NCBI RefSeq assembly: GCF_010894455.1
Contig: NZ_JAAIXY010000012.1
Coordinates: forward strand, 248,001 to 312,000
Direction of reading: 5' to 3'
DNA from: Myxococcus eversor
GTDB lineage: Bacteria > Myxococcota > Myxococcia > Myxococcales > Myxococcaceae
DNA: 64,000 nt
Part shown: one piece after another, positions 15,108 through 22,810 of the stretch
How positions within the stretch are numbered: the stretch's first letter is position 1
Layout of the letters: each line of letters starts with the position of its first letter
The notes under the pieces: model-generated
Databases searched by the model: none
Seen by the model: only the letters and a program-made list of their open reading frames with translations
What the model was told of the DNA's origin: nothing
Program-made: the position numbers and the translations under genes

Positions 15108-16419
15108 GCGCGTCTCCTGCTGGAGGCGCGTCCGTGAGGTGGGCGCGGTAGGTCTCCGCCGACAGCCAGACGGAGACGAGGGTGACGACGGCCAGGGACA
15201 CCATGTAGAGCGACACCGGCCAGGCCTGTCCTCCCGACTGTGCCAGGAGCGCGGTGGCGATGACGGGGGACAGGCCCCCGGCGAACACCGACGCGAGCTG
15301 GTAGCCGAGCGAGGCCGCGCTGTAGCGCACGCGGGTGCCGAACAGCTCCGAGAAGAAGCTGGCCTGCGGGCCGTACATGGCCGCGTGGGCGATGATGCCC
15401 AGCGTAATCGCCAGCCAGATGAGCCCCGTCTCCTTCGTGTCGAGCAGCCAGAAGAAGGGGAAGGCCATCAGCCCGCAGCCCAGCGCGCCGGCCAGGTAGA
15501 TGGGGCGGCGGCCGAAGCGGTCCGACGCCGCGCCGAACGCGGGAATCGCCACCAGGTGCACGGACGTGGCGATGAGCACGCCGTTGAGCAGCGTGGTGCG
15601 AGGCAGCCCCAGCCGCTCCGTCCCGTAGGAGAGGACGAACGTGGTGATGATGTAGAAGAAGCCGTTCTCCGCGAAGCGCGCCCCCATGGCGAGCAGGATT
15701 TGTCGCGGGTACTGACGGAGCGCTTCCATCACCGGCATGCTCTCGGCCGCCTCCTGCTTGGGGCGCGCCTTGAAGACGGGCGACTCCGCGACCTTCAGCC
15801 GGATGAACACGCCCATGCCGATGAGCACCGCGCTGAGCAGGAAGGGCACGCGCCAGCCCCACGCGAGGAACGCGGCGTCCGGCATGCTCGAGAAGTAGCT
15901 GAACACCGCCGTGGCCACGAGCAGGCCCGCGGGGGCGCCCATCTGCGGCCAGCTCCCGTAGAACCCCCGGCGATGCGCGGGGGCATGCTCCACCGCCATC
16001 AACACCGCGCCGCCCCACTCACCGCCGAGCCCGAAGCCCTGGATGAGCCGCAGCAGCACGAGCAGCGCGGGAGCCCAGGGGCCCACCGTTTCATACGTGG
16101 GCAGCAGGCCCACCGCGAAGGTGGCCACGCCCATCAGCATGAGCGTGGCGCTGAGCATCGCCTTGCGGCCCAGCTTGTCGCCGTAGTGCCCGAAGACGAC
16201 GCCGCCCAGGGGCCGGGCGATGAAGCCCACGGCGAAGGTGCCGAAGGCGGCCATCGTCCCGGTGAGCGGGTCGAACGACGGGAAGAAGAGGCGGTTGAAC
16301 ACCAGCGCCGCCGCCGTCCCGTAGAGGAAGAAGTCGTACCACTCGATGGCGGTGCCGATGAAGCTGGCCACCGCCACCTTCAGGATGGAGTCCCGCTGCT
16401 CTTGCGCCGGTGCTTCCAT
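15061..16419 (-). CDS. MFS metabolite:H+ symporter (MHS family)
   Basis: A 452-residue, 12-helix inner-membrane transporter. The start GTAIEWYDFFLYGTAAALVF is diagnostic of the MHS family, which also includes ProP, ShiA and KgtP, and the loop 2-3 motif GHYGDKLGRK is present. Members import small carboxylates, betaines or shikimate with protons. Next to a 3HB dehydrogenase and downstream of a porin and a PHB-depolymerase-like hydrolase, 3-hydroxybutyrate or a related short-chain acid is the best guess (inference). It starts at an ATG with AGGAG upstream. It is 49 bases downstream of the porin gene, and its last 47 bases overlap hbdH on the other strand. Confidence 0.92.
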   Translation of the reverse strand: MEAPAQEQRDSILKVAVASFIGTAIEWYDFFLYGTAAALVFNRLFFPSFDPLTGTMAAFGTFAVGFIARPLGGVVFGHYGDKLGRKAMLSATLMLMGVATFAVGLLPTYETVGPWAPALLVLLRLIQGFGLGGEWGGAVLMAVEHAPAHRRGFYGSWPQMGAPAGLLVATAVFSYFSSMPDAAFLAWGWRVPFLLSAVLIGMGVFIRLKVAESPVFKARPKQEAAESMPVMEALRQYPRQILLAMGARFAENGFFYIITTFVLSYGTERLGLPRTTLLNGVLIATSVHLVAIPAFGAASDRFGRRPIYLAGALGCGLMAFPFFWLLDTKETGLIWLAITLGIIAHAAMYGPQASFFSELFGTRVRYSAASLGYQLASVFAGGLSPVIATALLAQSGGQAWPVSLYMVSLAVVTLVSVWLSAETYRAHLTDAPPAGDALSEPSSHSPSPARTP

Positions 16420-16468
16420 GGGGGGCTGCTCCTCTGGGCTGGATCAAGTGGCGTGCGTCGGCGCGGGG

Positions 16469-17920
16469 CTAGATCTGCAGGCGGAGCGTCAGGAAGTAGG
16501 ACGCGTCAATCTCGTCTTGGACGCCGTCCTGCTTCTTCTGGTAGCGCGCGTACCGGCCGCCAATCGCCACGTCCTCGGTGAACCAGTAGGTGCCACCGAT
16601 GTTGAGGAAGGTCTGCGTGGTGCGGGTGACGGGCTCGCGGGCGGGCGCGTCCTGGGTGGCCGCGACGAAGGACGGCGAGCGGTCCGCGACGCGGTTGAAC
16701 TGCACGCCGATGCCCGAGCGCCCGTGGAGGTTGACGTCCACGCCCGCGCCCAGGCTGGTGGCGGTGTACCGGGTGCCCAGCAGTTGGTCGGCGAAGCCCG
16801 GCGTGCTGTTCGTCACGTCGTTGGTGACGCGCGCGAAGTTGAAGAACGGGGTGATGAAGAGGGGGATGCCCACGTTCGCGTGCAGCTTGAACAGCAGGTT
16901 GCCGCGCAGGTTGTTGCCGTGCAGCAGCGGGTCCGTGCGCGACGTCGTCTGGTAGTTCACGTCGAAGACCTGGGCCATGGCCTTCGCCTCGAACAGCTCG
17001 TGCGAGTACGACAGCGAGGGGCTGAGGACCTGGAAGTGCAGGTCGTCATCGGGCTGGCCGTTGCGGTAGTTGGCCAGCGGGCGCTCCCAGAAGCGGCTGC
17101 CTCCGCCGAACGAGCCGCCCACCTGGTAGGAGCTGGAGGTGCTCAGCGGGTTGGCCGCGGTGAAGCCCATGCCCACGCGGAAGCCGTTCCACTCGTAGGC
17201 GGCCTGCGCGCCCTGGCCCCGGTTGAAGCCGCTGTAGAGCAGCGGGTCTCGGGTGTACTTGTCCGCCAGCAGCGTGTCGGCGATGTGCGTGGAGATGAAG
17301 TCCACGCTGGCCGGGTCCACGATGATGCCGGCCTCCAGCGTGACGTCCCAGCGCTGGAGCCGGATGACCTGGTCCCTGACGCTGAAGGAAGCGGTGCCTT
17401 CCCACACGCCGGAGCCGTGCGCGCGGATGTTGCGCTCGAACTCGCTGCGGAAGGAGACGTACTGCCCCAGGCGTCCCTCGAAGCCGAAGCGGGTGAGGGC
17501 CACCGTCGTCGCGCGGCTCTCCCGGTTGCGGTTGAGTGTCTGGATGAGGTTCTCCACGTGGAGGCCGCCCGCGAGCGCGAGCACGGGCTTCACGTAGAAC
17601 GTCTCGTTGCCCACGGCCAGGCTCGGCCGGGTGACGGGCGGCGGGCGCGTGTCGACGACCTCGGTGGTGCCCGCCATCTCCTCGGGGTTCTGGGCCGCCT
17701 CTTTCGCCGTGGGCTTCTCGGCGGCGAGCTCTCCGGCGGACGTCGCGTCGGTGGTGGCCTGGGGCGCGGGCGCCTCGGCGGGCGCGGGCGTGGACGTGGG
17801 CTCAGCCTGGGCCACGGTGGGAGGAGAGGGGGGCGCTGAGTCAGTGCTCTGGGCCCAGGCCGCTGGCGAGGTTCCGAGGGCCAGGACGCAGAGGGACGCG
17901 GTGAAGGGAAGTCGCTTCAT
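16469..17920 (-). CDS. Outer-membrane beta-barrel porin-like protein
   Basis: A 483-residue protein with a signal peptide ending near AAWAQS. A long Pro/Ala/Thr/Glu-rich segment runs to about residue 90. A barrel domain follows with repeated amphipathic strands (VALTRFGFEGRLGQYVSFRS, GMGFTAANP, LSPSLSYSHELF, SYFLTLRLQI at the end). It resembles phosphate-selective or general diffusion porins of the O/P type, although the solute cannot be deduced. It lies between the lipoprotein hydrolase and the MHS symporter on one strand, suggesting it lets the hydrolase products cross the outer membrane. A long perfect hairpin separates it from the hydrolase gene, so the two may be expressed at different levels. 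Confidence 0.82.
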   Translation of the reverse strand: MKRLPFTASLCVLALGTSPAAWAQSTDSAPPSPPTVAQAEPTSTPAPAEAPAPQATTDATSAGELAAEKPTAKEAAQNPEEMAGTTEVVDTRPPPVTRPSLAVGNETFYVKPVLALAGGLHVENLIQTLNRNRESRATTVALTRFGFEGRLGQYVSFRSEFERNIRAHGSGVWEGTASFSVRDQVIRLQRWDVTLEAGIIVDPASVDFISTHIADTLLADKYTRDPLLYSGFNRGQGAQAAYEWNGFRVGMGFTAANPLSTSSSYQVGGSFGGGSRFWERPLANYRNGQPDDDLHFQVLSPSLSYSHELFEAKAMAQVFDVNYQTTSRTDPLLHGNNLRGNLLFKLHANVGIPLFITPFFNFARVTNDVTNSTPGFADQLLGTRYTATSLGAGVDVNLHGRSGIGVQFNRVADRSPSFVAATQDAPAREPVTRTTQTFLNIGGTYWFTEDVAIGGRYARYQKKQDGVQDEIDASYFLTLRLQI

Positions 17921-17950
17921 GGGGGGCTCGAAGAGGAGGACGGGAAGGGC

Positions 17951-17990
17951 TCGGACCGGCGCGCGGTGAGGAGGCCGCGCGCCGGTCCGA
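17951..17990. terminator. Perfect 16-bp-stem hairpin between hydrolase and porin genes
   Basis: The 16 bases at 17951-17966 (TCGGACCGGCGCGCGG) are the exact reverse complement of 17975-17990, around an 8-base purine-rich loop. It lies 20 bases after the stop of the minus-strand hydrolase gene and 31 bases before the porin start. No T tail follows in the minus direction, so partial termination or an RNA-stabilising structure are both possible. Confidence 0.65.
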
Positions 17991-18010
17991 CTGGGGGGGA
18001 GAGGAGGGGG

Positions 18011-19450
18011 TTACTCGCCCAGGTAGCGCAGCGTCAGCGCGAGCCCCGCGTTCGAGCGGAGCGAACCGAAGTGGTTGGCGATGAAGCCCCGATTGAAGTA
18101 GCCGCTCGTGTCGTAGTCGTTGAGCGTGGTCAGCGTGTTCGTCACGCAGCCTTCCATCTCGATGCGCGAGGCCGCCTCGGACACGTAGAAGTCCTGGTAG
18201 TTGGTGCCCCGCTCCTTGTCCGTCATCGTCAGCGTGTAGTACTTCACGACGTTCTCCCCGCACTGGCCCGTCTTGCCGAAGGCGTAGTCACCATCCGCGC
18301 AGGGCGTGGCGAACAAGTCCCGGGGACCGTTGAGCGGCTTGTGGAAGTACGTCTGGGAGTAGTTGGAGCGGCTGCCCATCTCGCAGACGATGGTGCCGCG
18401 CATGGTGTTGTTGGTGCTGCAGAGCGAGCCGGCGGCCGGGTCATACGTGGACACGCCGTGGTTGGCGCCCGAGCCGAGGATGACGTGGCTCACCTGGGGG
18501 AAGGGGTTGACGGCGCCCGCGAGGCCGGAGCGCCACTCCACGTACATCCGGCGCAGGGCGTCGCGCGCCACCGTCACGCCGAGCGAGTGCGCGATGAGCG
18601 CCACCTTCCGGTTGGGCTGGTCCTTCATCACCGCCTTGATGAGCGACTGGAGGATGGGCGTGGACCAGCCGTGGTCGATGTTGCCCGCGGCGTTCTGGGT
18701 GGTGTTGTTGGTGGACGGGTCGATGCCCGGGACGACGTCCGTGCGGAAGTCCACGGCGATGACGCGATAGCGCTGGGCGATGAGCGTCTCCGCGAGCTGC
18801 GCGCGGGCGGCGGTGTCCCCGGTGAACTGGACGTTCTCCGTGGCCGTGTTGACCGTCGTGCCCGGCGGCAGGATGAACTTCTCCCACGTGTGCGGCCGGG
18901 TGGAGTTGCCGTGGACGAGGATGATGATGGGCTTCGTCGTGTCCTCGTTGGGCTGGGCGTATTCCTTGGCGGCACAGGGGAAGCCCGGAATCTTCGCCAC
19001 GTCCCCGTCGATGAACCCGGTGGCGCTGTTGGGACCTCCGAAGGCCGTGTTGCCGGTCCACTTGCCGTCGTTGTTGCCGTCCGTGTACGGCGTGGTGCCG
19101 GTGGTGTTCGCCTTGTCGTAGTAGAGGTTGCTCACGGAGCAGCCCGGATGGTTCGACAGGGGCCGGTACTTGCCGTCATAGGTGCGGTAGGTCTCCTGCG
19201 TCTGCGGTACCGCCGTGGTGATCTCCTTCATCTCCTCGGGGTCGCCGATGGACCACGTCGCGATGTCGATGCTCGCCGCTTGAACTTCGGACGTCTTCGC
19301 GGCGATGCGCTCACGACACGCCTTCACCGCGGCGGGGACCTCCGTGTCCGGCCCGGGACCTTCGCCGCCCGGCTCCTGGTCCGAGCACGCCGTTCCAAAC
19401 AGGCCGACAACAGCCACCACCGCGCGGAAAACCCTGCGACGCGTTGCCAT
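18011..19450 (-). CDS. Lipoprotein alpha/beta hydrolase resembling the PhaZ7 PHB depolymerase / lipase family
   Basis: A 479-residue exported hydrolase. The ATG at 19448-19450 gives a lipoprotein signal (RRVFRAVVAVVGLFGTAC). The core shows VHGN at 179-182, the nucleophile elbow AHSLG with Ser289 (Ala in place of the usual first Gly), a candidate acid Asp411 in YYTLTMTDKE, and a candidate His460 in NHFGSLRSNAG. From memory, the amorphous-PHB depolymerase PhaZ7 of Paucimonas lemoignei has the same order: HGN, a PPG loop, AHSMG, FYTL before the Asp, and HF before the end. A lipase or other esterase remains possible. The downstream porin and symporter and the convergent 3HB dehydrogenase favour PHB or 3HB esters as substrate. 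Confidence 0.8.
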   Translation of the reverse strand: MATRRRVFRAVVAVVGLFGTACSDQEPGGEGPGPDTEVPAAVKACRERIAAKTSEVQAASIDIATWSIGDPEEMKEITTAVPQTQETYRTYDGKYRPLSNHPGCSVSNLYYDKANTTGTTPYTDGNNDGKWTGNTAFGGPNSATGFIDGDVAKIPGFPCAAKEYAQPNEDTTKPIIILVHGNSTRPHTWEKFILPPGTTVNTATENVQFTGDTAARAQLAETLIAQRYRVIAVDFRTDVVPGIDPSTNNTTQNAAGNIDHGWSTPILQSLIKAVMKDQPNRKVALIAHSLGVTVARDALRRMYVEWRSGLAGAVNPFPQVSHVILGSGANHGVSTYDPAAGSLCSTNNTMRGTIVCEMGSRSNYSQTYFHKPLNGPRDLFATPCADGDYAFGKTGQCGENVVKYYTLTMTDKERGTNYQDFYVSEAASRIEMEGCVTNTLTTLNDYDTSGYFNRGFIANHFGSLRSNAGLALTLRYLGE

Positions 19451-19598
19451 GTGTAGCTCCGTTGCAATCGCTAGCTGATGTTGTGTGGAGAGACGCTGGC
19501 ACGTCTTTCCGTGACAGCACAGCGATCCGTACCAAACGGGTGGTCCCGGCGGCAAATGAAGTTGAAGGGTGATTCACCTTTCTGGTCATCGGCACATG

Positions 19599-19615
19599 AA
19601 TACTGAATCAGTATT
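19599..19615. promoter_or_regulatory. Candidate operator: AATACTGA-A-TCAGTATT
   Basis: Two perfect 8-bp arms, AATACTGA (19599-19606) and TCAGTATT (19608-19615), flank one base. It is AT-rich in a very GC-rich region and lies 149 bases upstream of the hydrolase start and 234 upstream of the divergent threonine-aldolase-like gene. The size suits a dimeric TetR, GntR or MarR regulator. No regulator gene is adjacent. Confidence 0.5.
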
Positions 19616-19684
19616 GCAGTGCGTCAGGCGCTGGAGGGCCTCGAGGGGCTCCGGAAGGGTGGTCGGATATTGCGTTGCGTCAGG
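19613..19684. repeat. Imperfect direct repeat in the divergent intergenic region
   Basis: ATTGCAGTGCGTCAGG (19613-19628) recurs as ATTGCGTTGCGTCAGG (19669-19684), 14 of 16 bases identical, 56 bases apart (about five helical turns). The first copy begins inside the palindrome at 19599-19615. The rest of the 398-base gap between 19450 and 19849 shows no gene that I can support. Confidence 0.45.
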
Positions 19685-19848
19685 GATTGGGAGGCGGGCG
19701 GTGAGGGGGAGACACACAGCGGCAGGGATTGAAACAACGTGTCCGGACTCGGGATGGGGTGTGTCGGAGGCGGGAATCGGATGAGCCGGGGCGGGGTGGG
19801 GGCTACGCTCGCGGGAGGGCGACGTCTGTCCCCTGGTTGAGGAGTCCC

Positions 19849-21090
19849 ATGTCCCGTCATCAGTTCAGTCGGAGCGAGTTCCTGTCGTTGACCAGCCTGC
19901 TCGCGGGGAGCGCGCTCTGGGGTGCCCCGGCGGGTGCCGCGGCGCCCGCGCCGACGAAGGCTCCGGCTCGGAAGGAGATGAAGGGGTTCCCCGCCGAGCC
20001 CTCGCGAGCGGAGGTGGAGGAGGTCCGCCGGGCCTGTCGTGGCTCACTCACGGGGGTGCTCGCGGCGGATGACCCGGGCGCGGAGCTCATCGCCGTGGGC
20101 GAGTGGATGCGGCGCCAGGGCGTGACGGGGGACTTCTACGGCAACAGCGAGTTCATCGACGGCTTCGAGAAGAAGGTCGCGGGGATGCTGGGCTTCGAGG
20201 CGGGCTGCTACATGCCCACCGGCACCATGGCGCAGCTCATCGCGCTGCGGAGCTATGCGGACGCGTTGAAGAACCGGAACTTCGGCGTCCACCCGTCGTC
20301 ACACCATGTGCTGCACGAGGACAGCGCCCACGTCGTGTTGCATGGGCTGCATGACGTCATCGTCTCTCCGTGGACGCGGCCGTTGCTCGCCAGGGATGTG
20401 CTGGAGTCACCGGAGCCGCTCGGCGTCGTGAGCGTCGAGCTGCCGGTGCGGTGGCTGGGCGGTCAGCTCCAGACGTGGGAGCAGTTGGAGGAGCTGAAGA
20501 AGACGTGCCGTGAGAAGGGCGTGAAGCTCCACATGGACGGGGCCCGGCTGTGGGAGTGCCAACCCTTCTACAATCGGCCCTTCCCGGAGATCTGCCAGGG
20601 CTTCGACTCCGTCTACGTGTCCTTCTACAAGCGGGTGGGGGCGCTGGGTGGCGCGATGCTGGTGGGAGGCCGCGACTTCATCCGCGAGGCGCGCATCTGG
20701 CGGCACCGGCATGGAGGCAACCTCTTCCACCTGACGCCCTACGTCGCCTCCGCGGCCATGCGGCTGGACGCGGCGGTGGCGCGAGTCCCCGCGCAGGTGA
20801 AGCGCGCGAAGGCGCTGACCGAGGCCCTGGCGGCCGACACCCGCCTCACTGTCCTGCCGCGTCCGGTGCAGACGAACATGTTCCGGGTGTTCGTGCGCGG
20901 GGACGCGAAGACGCTCTCACTGCGCGCCTTCTACGCGGCGCGGGACACGGGCGTCTGGCTGGGAGGCTTCAGTCCCACGCGGGTGCCCGGCGTCGTGGAG
21001 ACGGAGCTTCAGGTGAGTGAGGGCCTGGACAACGTCTCCGATGCGGACGTCGTCCGTGCCTACCGGAGGTTCCTCGACGAGGCGGCGTGA
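19849..21090 (+). CDS. Threonine-aldolase-like PLP enzyme with an export-type N-terminus
   Basis: A 413-residue fold-type I PLP enzyme of the beta-eliminating lyase/threonine aldolase family. Core signs are the GNSEFIDGFEKKVAGMLGFE start, LHMDGARLWECQPFYNRP with the cofactor Asp, and the Schiff-base Lys261 in SFYKRVGALGG. Such enzymes cleave L-threonine or L-allo-threonine to glycine and acetaldehyde, or related beta-hydroxy amino acids. Unusually, about 35 extra residues precede the fold: SRSEFLSLTSLLAGSALWGA followed by PAGAAAPAP, which reads as a Tat-like or lipidless signal peptide with a single Arg. I chose ATG 19849 because it follows GAGGAG; the upstream frame is not coding-like. Confidence 0.85.
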   Translation: MSRHQFSRSEFLSLTSLLAGSALWGAPAGAAAPAPTKAPARKEMKGFPAEPSRAEVEEVRRACRGSLTGVLAADDPGAELIAVGEWMRRQGVTGDFYGNSEFIDGFEKKVAGMLGFEAGCYMPTGTMAQLIALRSYADALKNRNFGVHPSSHHVLHEDSAHVVLHGLHDVIVSPWTRPLLARDVLESPEPLGVVSVELPVRWLGGQLQTWEQLEELKKTCREKGVKLHMDGARLWECQPFYNRPFPEICQGFDSVYVSFYKRVGALGGAMLVGGRDFIREARIWRHRHGGNLFHLTPYVASAAMRLDAAVARVPAQVKRAKALTEALAADTRLTVLPRPVQTNMFRVFVRGDAKTLSLRAFYAARDTGVWLGGFSPTRVPGVVETELQVSEGLDNVSDADVVRAYRRFLDEAA

Positions 21091-21174
21091 GGGAGGGCGG
21101 TTGCTCGGCTGGATGCTTGTCCGTCGGGTGGCCGCCGCCATTGCGGAGGGCGGAAGCTGCGTTAACTCAAAGGT

Positions 21175-21369
21175 ATGACCGAAGCACTTCCCACCACGCG
21201 CGACTTCATGATTCCCGAGGGTTGCCCCGTCTGTGCGGCGGACCTGCCGGTACGTGTCACGGCGGCGGGTCCCAGCGGCGTCTGCAAGCACTGCGGATGG
21301 CTGGGGCGGCCCCTCATCACCGTGACGCACAAGGGGCTGCGCGTCAGCTACGAGGGCGCGCAGGCCTGA
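21175..21369 (+). CDS. Small zinc-ribbon protein
   Basis: A 64-residue protein with two CxxC pairs (Cys17/Cys20 and Cys37/Cys40, the second as CKHCGW), an arrangement that would bind one zinc. The rest is short beta strands (VRVTAAGPSGVC, LITVTHKGLRVSY). The function is unknown; similar mini-ribbons act in RNA or protein binding. It follows the threonine-aldolase-like gene by 84 bases and may be cotranscribed. It ends only two bases from the convergent MFS gene. Confidence 0.72.
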   Translation: MTEALPTTRDFMIPEGCPVCAADLPVRVTAAGPSGVCKHCGWLGRPLITVTHKGLRVSYEGAQA

Positions 21370-21371
21370 GT

Positions 21372-22658
21372 TCAGCCCGCCTGCGCCGTGGGTGACTCCG
21401 CCGGTTGTGGCTCCGCCGGAGTGGGGCGGCCCGCCGTCTCCAGCCGGTCCACCTTCCTCAGTTCGGGGAAGCCCCAGGCCCAGATGGCGACGATGGCCAG
21501 CGTGCCCACGGCTCCCGTGACGACGGCCGGAATCGCGCCCACGTGCTCCGCGAGCCAGCCCGCGCGGAACTCGCCCAGTTCGTTGGATGCGCCGATGCAC
21601 ATCATGTTCACCGCGCCCACGCGCCCGCGCATCTCGTCTGGCGTCGCCATCAGCTCCAGCGTGTGGCGCACCACCACGCTCACCATGTCGGCCGCGCCCG
21701 CGATGGCCAGCGCCACCAGGGACAGCGGCAGCGACTTGCTCATGCCGAACACGAGTGTCGCCGCTCCGAAGATGGCGACCGCCGTGAACATCTTCCATCC
21801 GGCCCGGCCGCCCAGGGGACGCATCGCCAGCATGACGGCCACCACCGCCGCGCCCGCGGCCGGCGCGCACCGCAAGAGGCCCAGCCCCCAGGGGCCCGTG
21901 TGCAGCACGTCCCGCGCGTAGATGGGCAGCAGCGCCACCGCGCCTCCCAGCAATACGGCGAAGAGGTCCAGCGTGATGCTCCCCAAGAGCAACCGCTGCC
22001 GGCGCACGAAGCCCAGGCCCGCCACCAGCGTGGAGAAGGACAGCGGCTGCGACGAGGCCCGCCCGGTCCGCACCTTCAACGAGAGGATCCACACCACCGT
22101 CAGCGCGCAGAGCGACGCGGAGCCCAGGTACGCCCCGGTGGCTCCCGCCCAGCCATAGAGGACTCCGCCGACCGCCGGGCCCGCGATGGTGGCCACCTGC
22201 CACGTCGTGGAGTTCACGGCGACCGCGCGCGTCAGCTCGTTCTTGGGCACCAGGTGCGGCGTGAGCGCTCCGCCAGCGGGGGCATAGAACGCGCGGGCCG
22301 TTCCGAAGAGGACCAGGACGCCGTACACGAAGCGCACGTCCGTGATGTGGCCCAGGGAGAAGGACAGCAGCGCGAGGCTGCACAGAAACATCACGCTCTG
22401 ACAGATGGCCAGGATGATGCGGCGGTCGAACCGGTCGGCGACCTGTCCACCAATCAGACAGAAGGCAAGGAAGGGCACGAACTGGGCGAGCCCCGTGTAG
22501 CCCAACGCCAGGGCGCTGCCCGTCACCTCATAGACCTGCCAGCCGATGGCCACGGACTCGATCTGCATGGCGAGCACCGCGCAGAGTCGGGCGATCTGGT
22601 ACGTGCGGAAGTCACGATGGCGGAAGACGGAGAGGGAAGGGGCGGCGGTCTCGGACAT
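21372..22658 (-). CDS. MFS exporter (EntS-like, MFS_3 group)
   Basis: A 428-residue, 12-helix MFS transporter starting at ATG 22656-22658. The N-terminus VFRHRDFRTYQIARLCAVLA followed by IGWQVYEVTGSALALGYTGL, and the loop motif GGQVADRFDRR, match the enterobactin-exporter (EntS) type of MFS_3 protein. Members expel siderophores or drugs. The last 35 residues are a polar tail rich in Glu and Pro. It lies 152 bases downstream of the ABC efflux operon on the same strand and may be read from it. Confidence 0.9.
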   Translation of the reverse strand: MSETAAPSLSVFRHRDFRTYQIARLCAVLAMQIESVAIGWQVYEVTGSALALGYTGLAQFVPFLAFCLIGGQVADRFDRRIILAICQSVMFLCSLALLSFSLGHITDVRFVYGVLVLFGTARAFYAPAGGALTPHLVPKNELTRAVAVNSTTWQVATIAGPAVGGVLYGWAGATGAYLGSASLCALTVVWILSLKVRTGRASSQPLSFSTLVAGLGFVRRQRLLLGSITLDLFAVLLGGAVALLPIYARDVLHTGPWGLGLLRCAPAAGAAVVAVMLAMRPLGGRAGWKMFTAVAIFGAATLVFGMSKSLPLSLVALAIAGAADMVSVVVRHTLELMATPDEMRGRVGAVNMMCIGASNELGEFRAGWLAEHVGAIPAVVTGAVGTLAIVAIWAWGFPELRKVDRLETAGRPTPAEPQPAESPTAQAG

Positions 22659-22810
22659 GCTGGAGCGGGGCTGTAACGCACACCCGGTGGGCTTTCCAGT
22701 CACAGTGCGAGGACGAGCGGACGAGCACACGGGCCGCCTGTTCCCTGGTCGCGGCTCCCCACGGAGGGCGCGTCCTGGACTACGGTAGCGCCCCCCTTTC
22801 GAGGTGTGAC

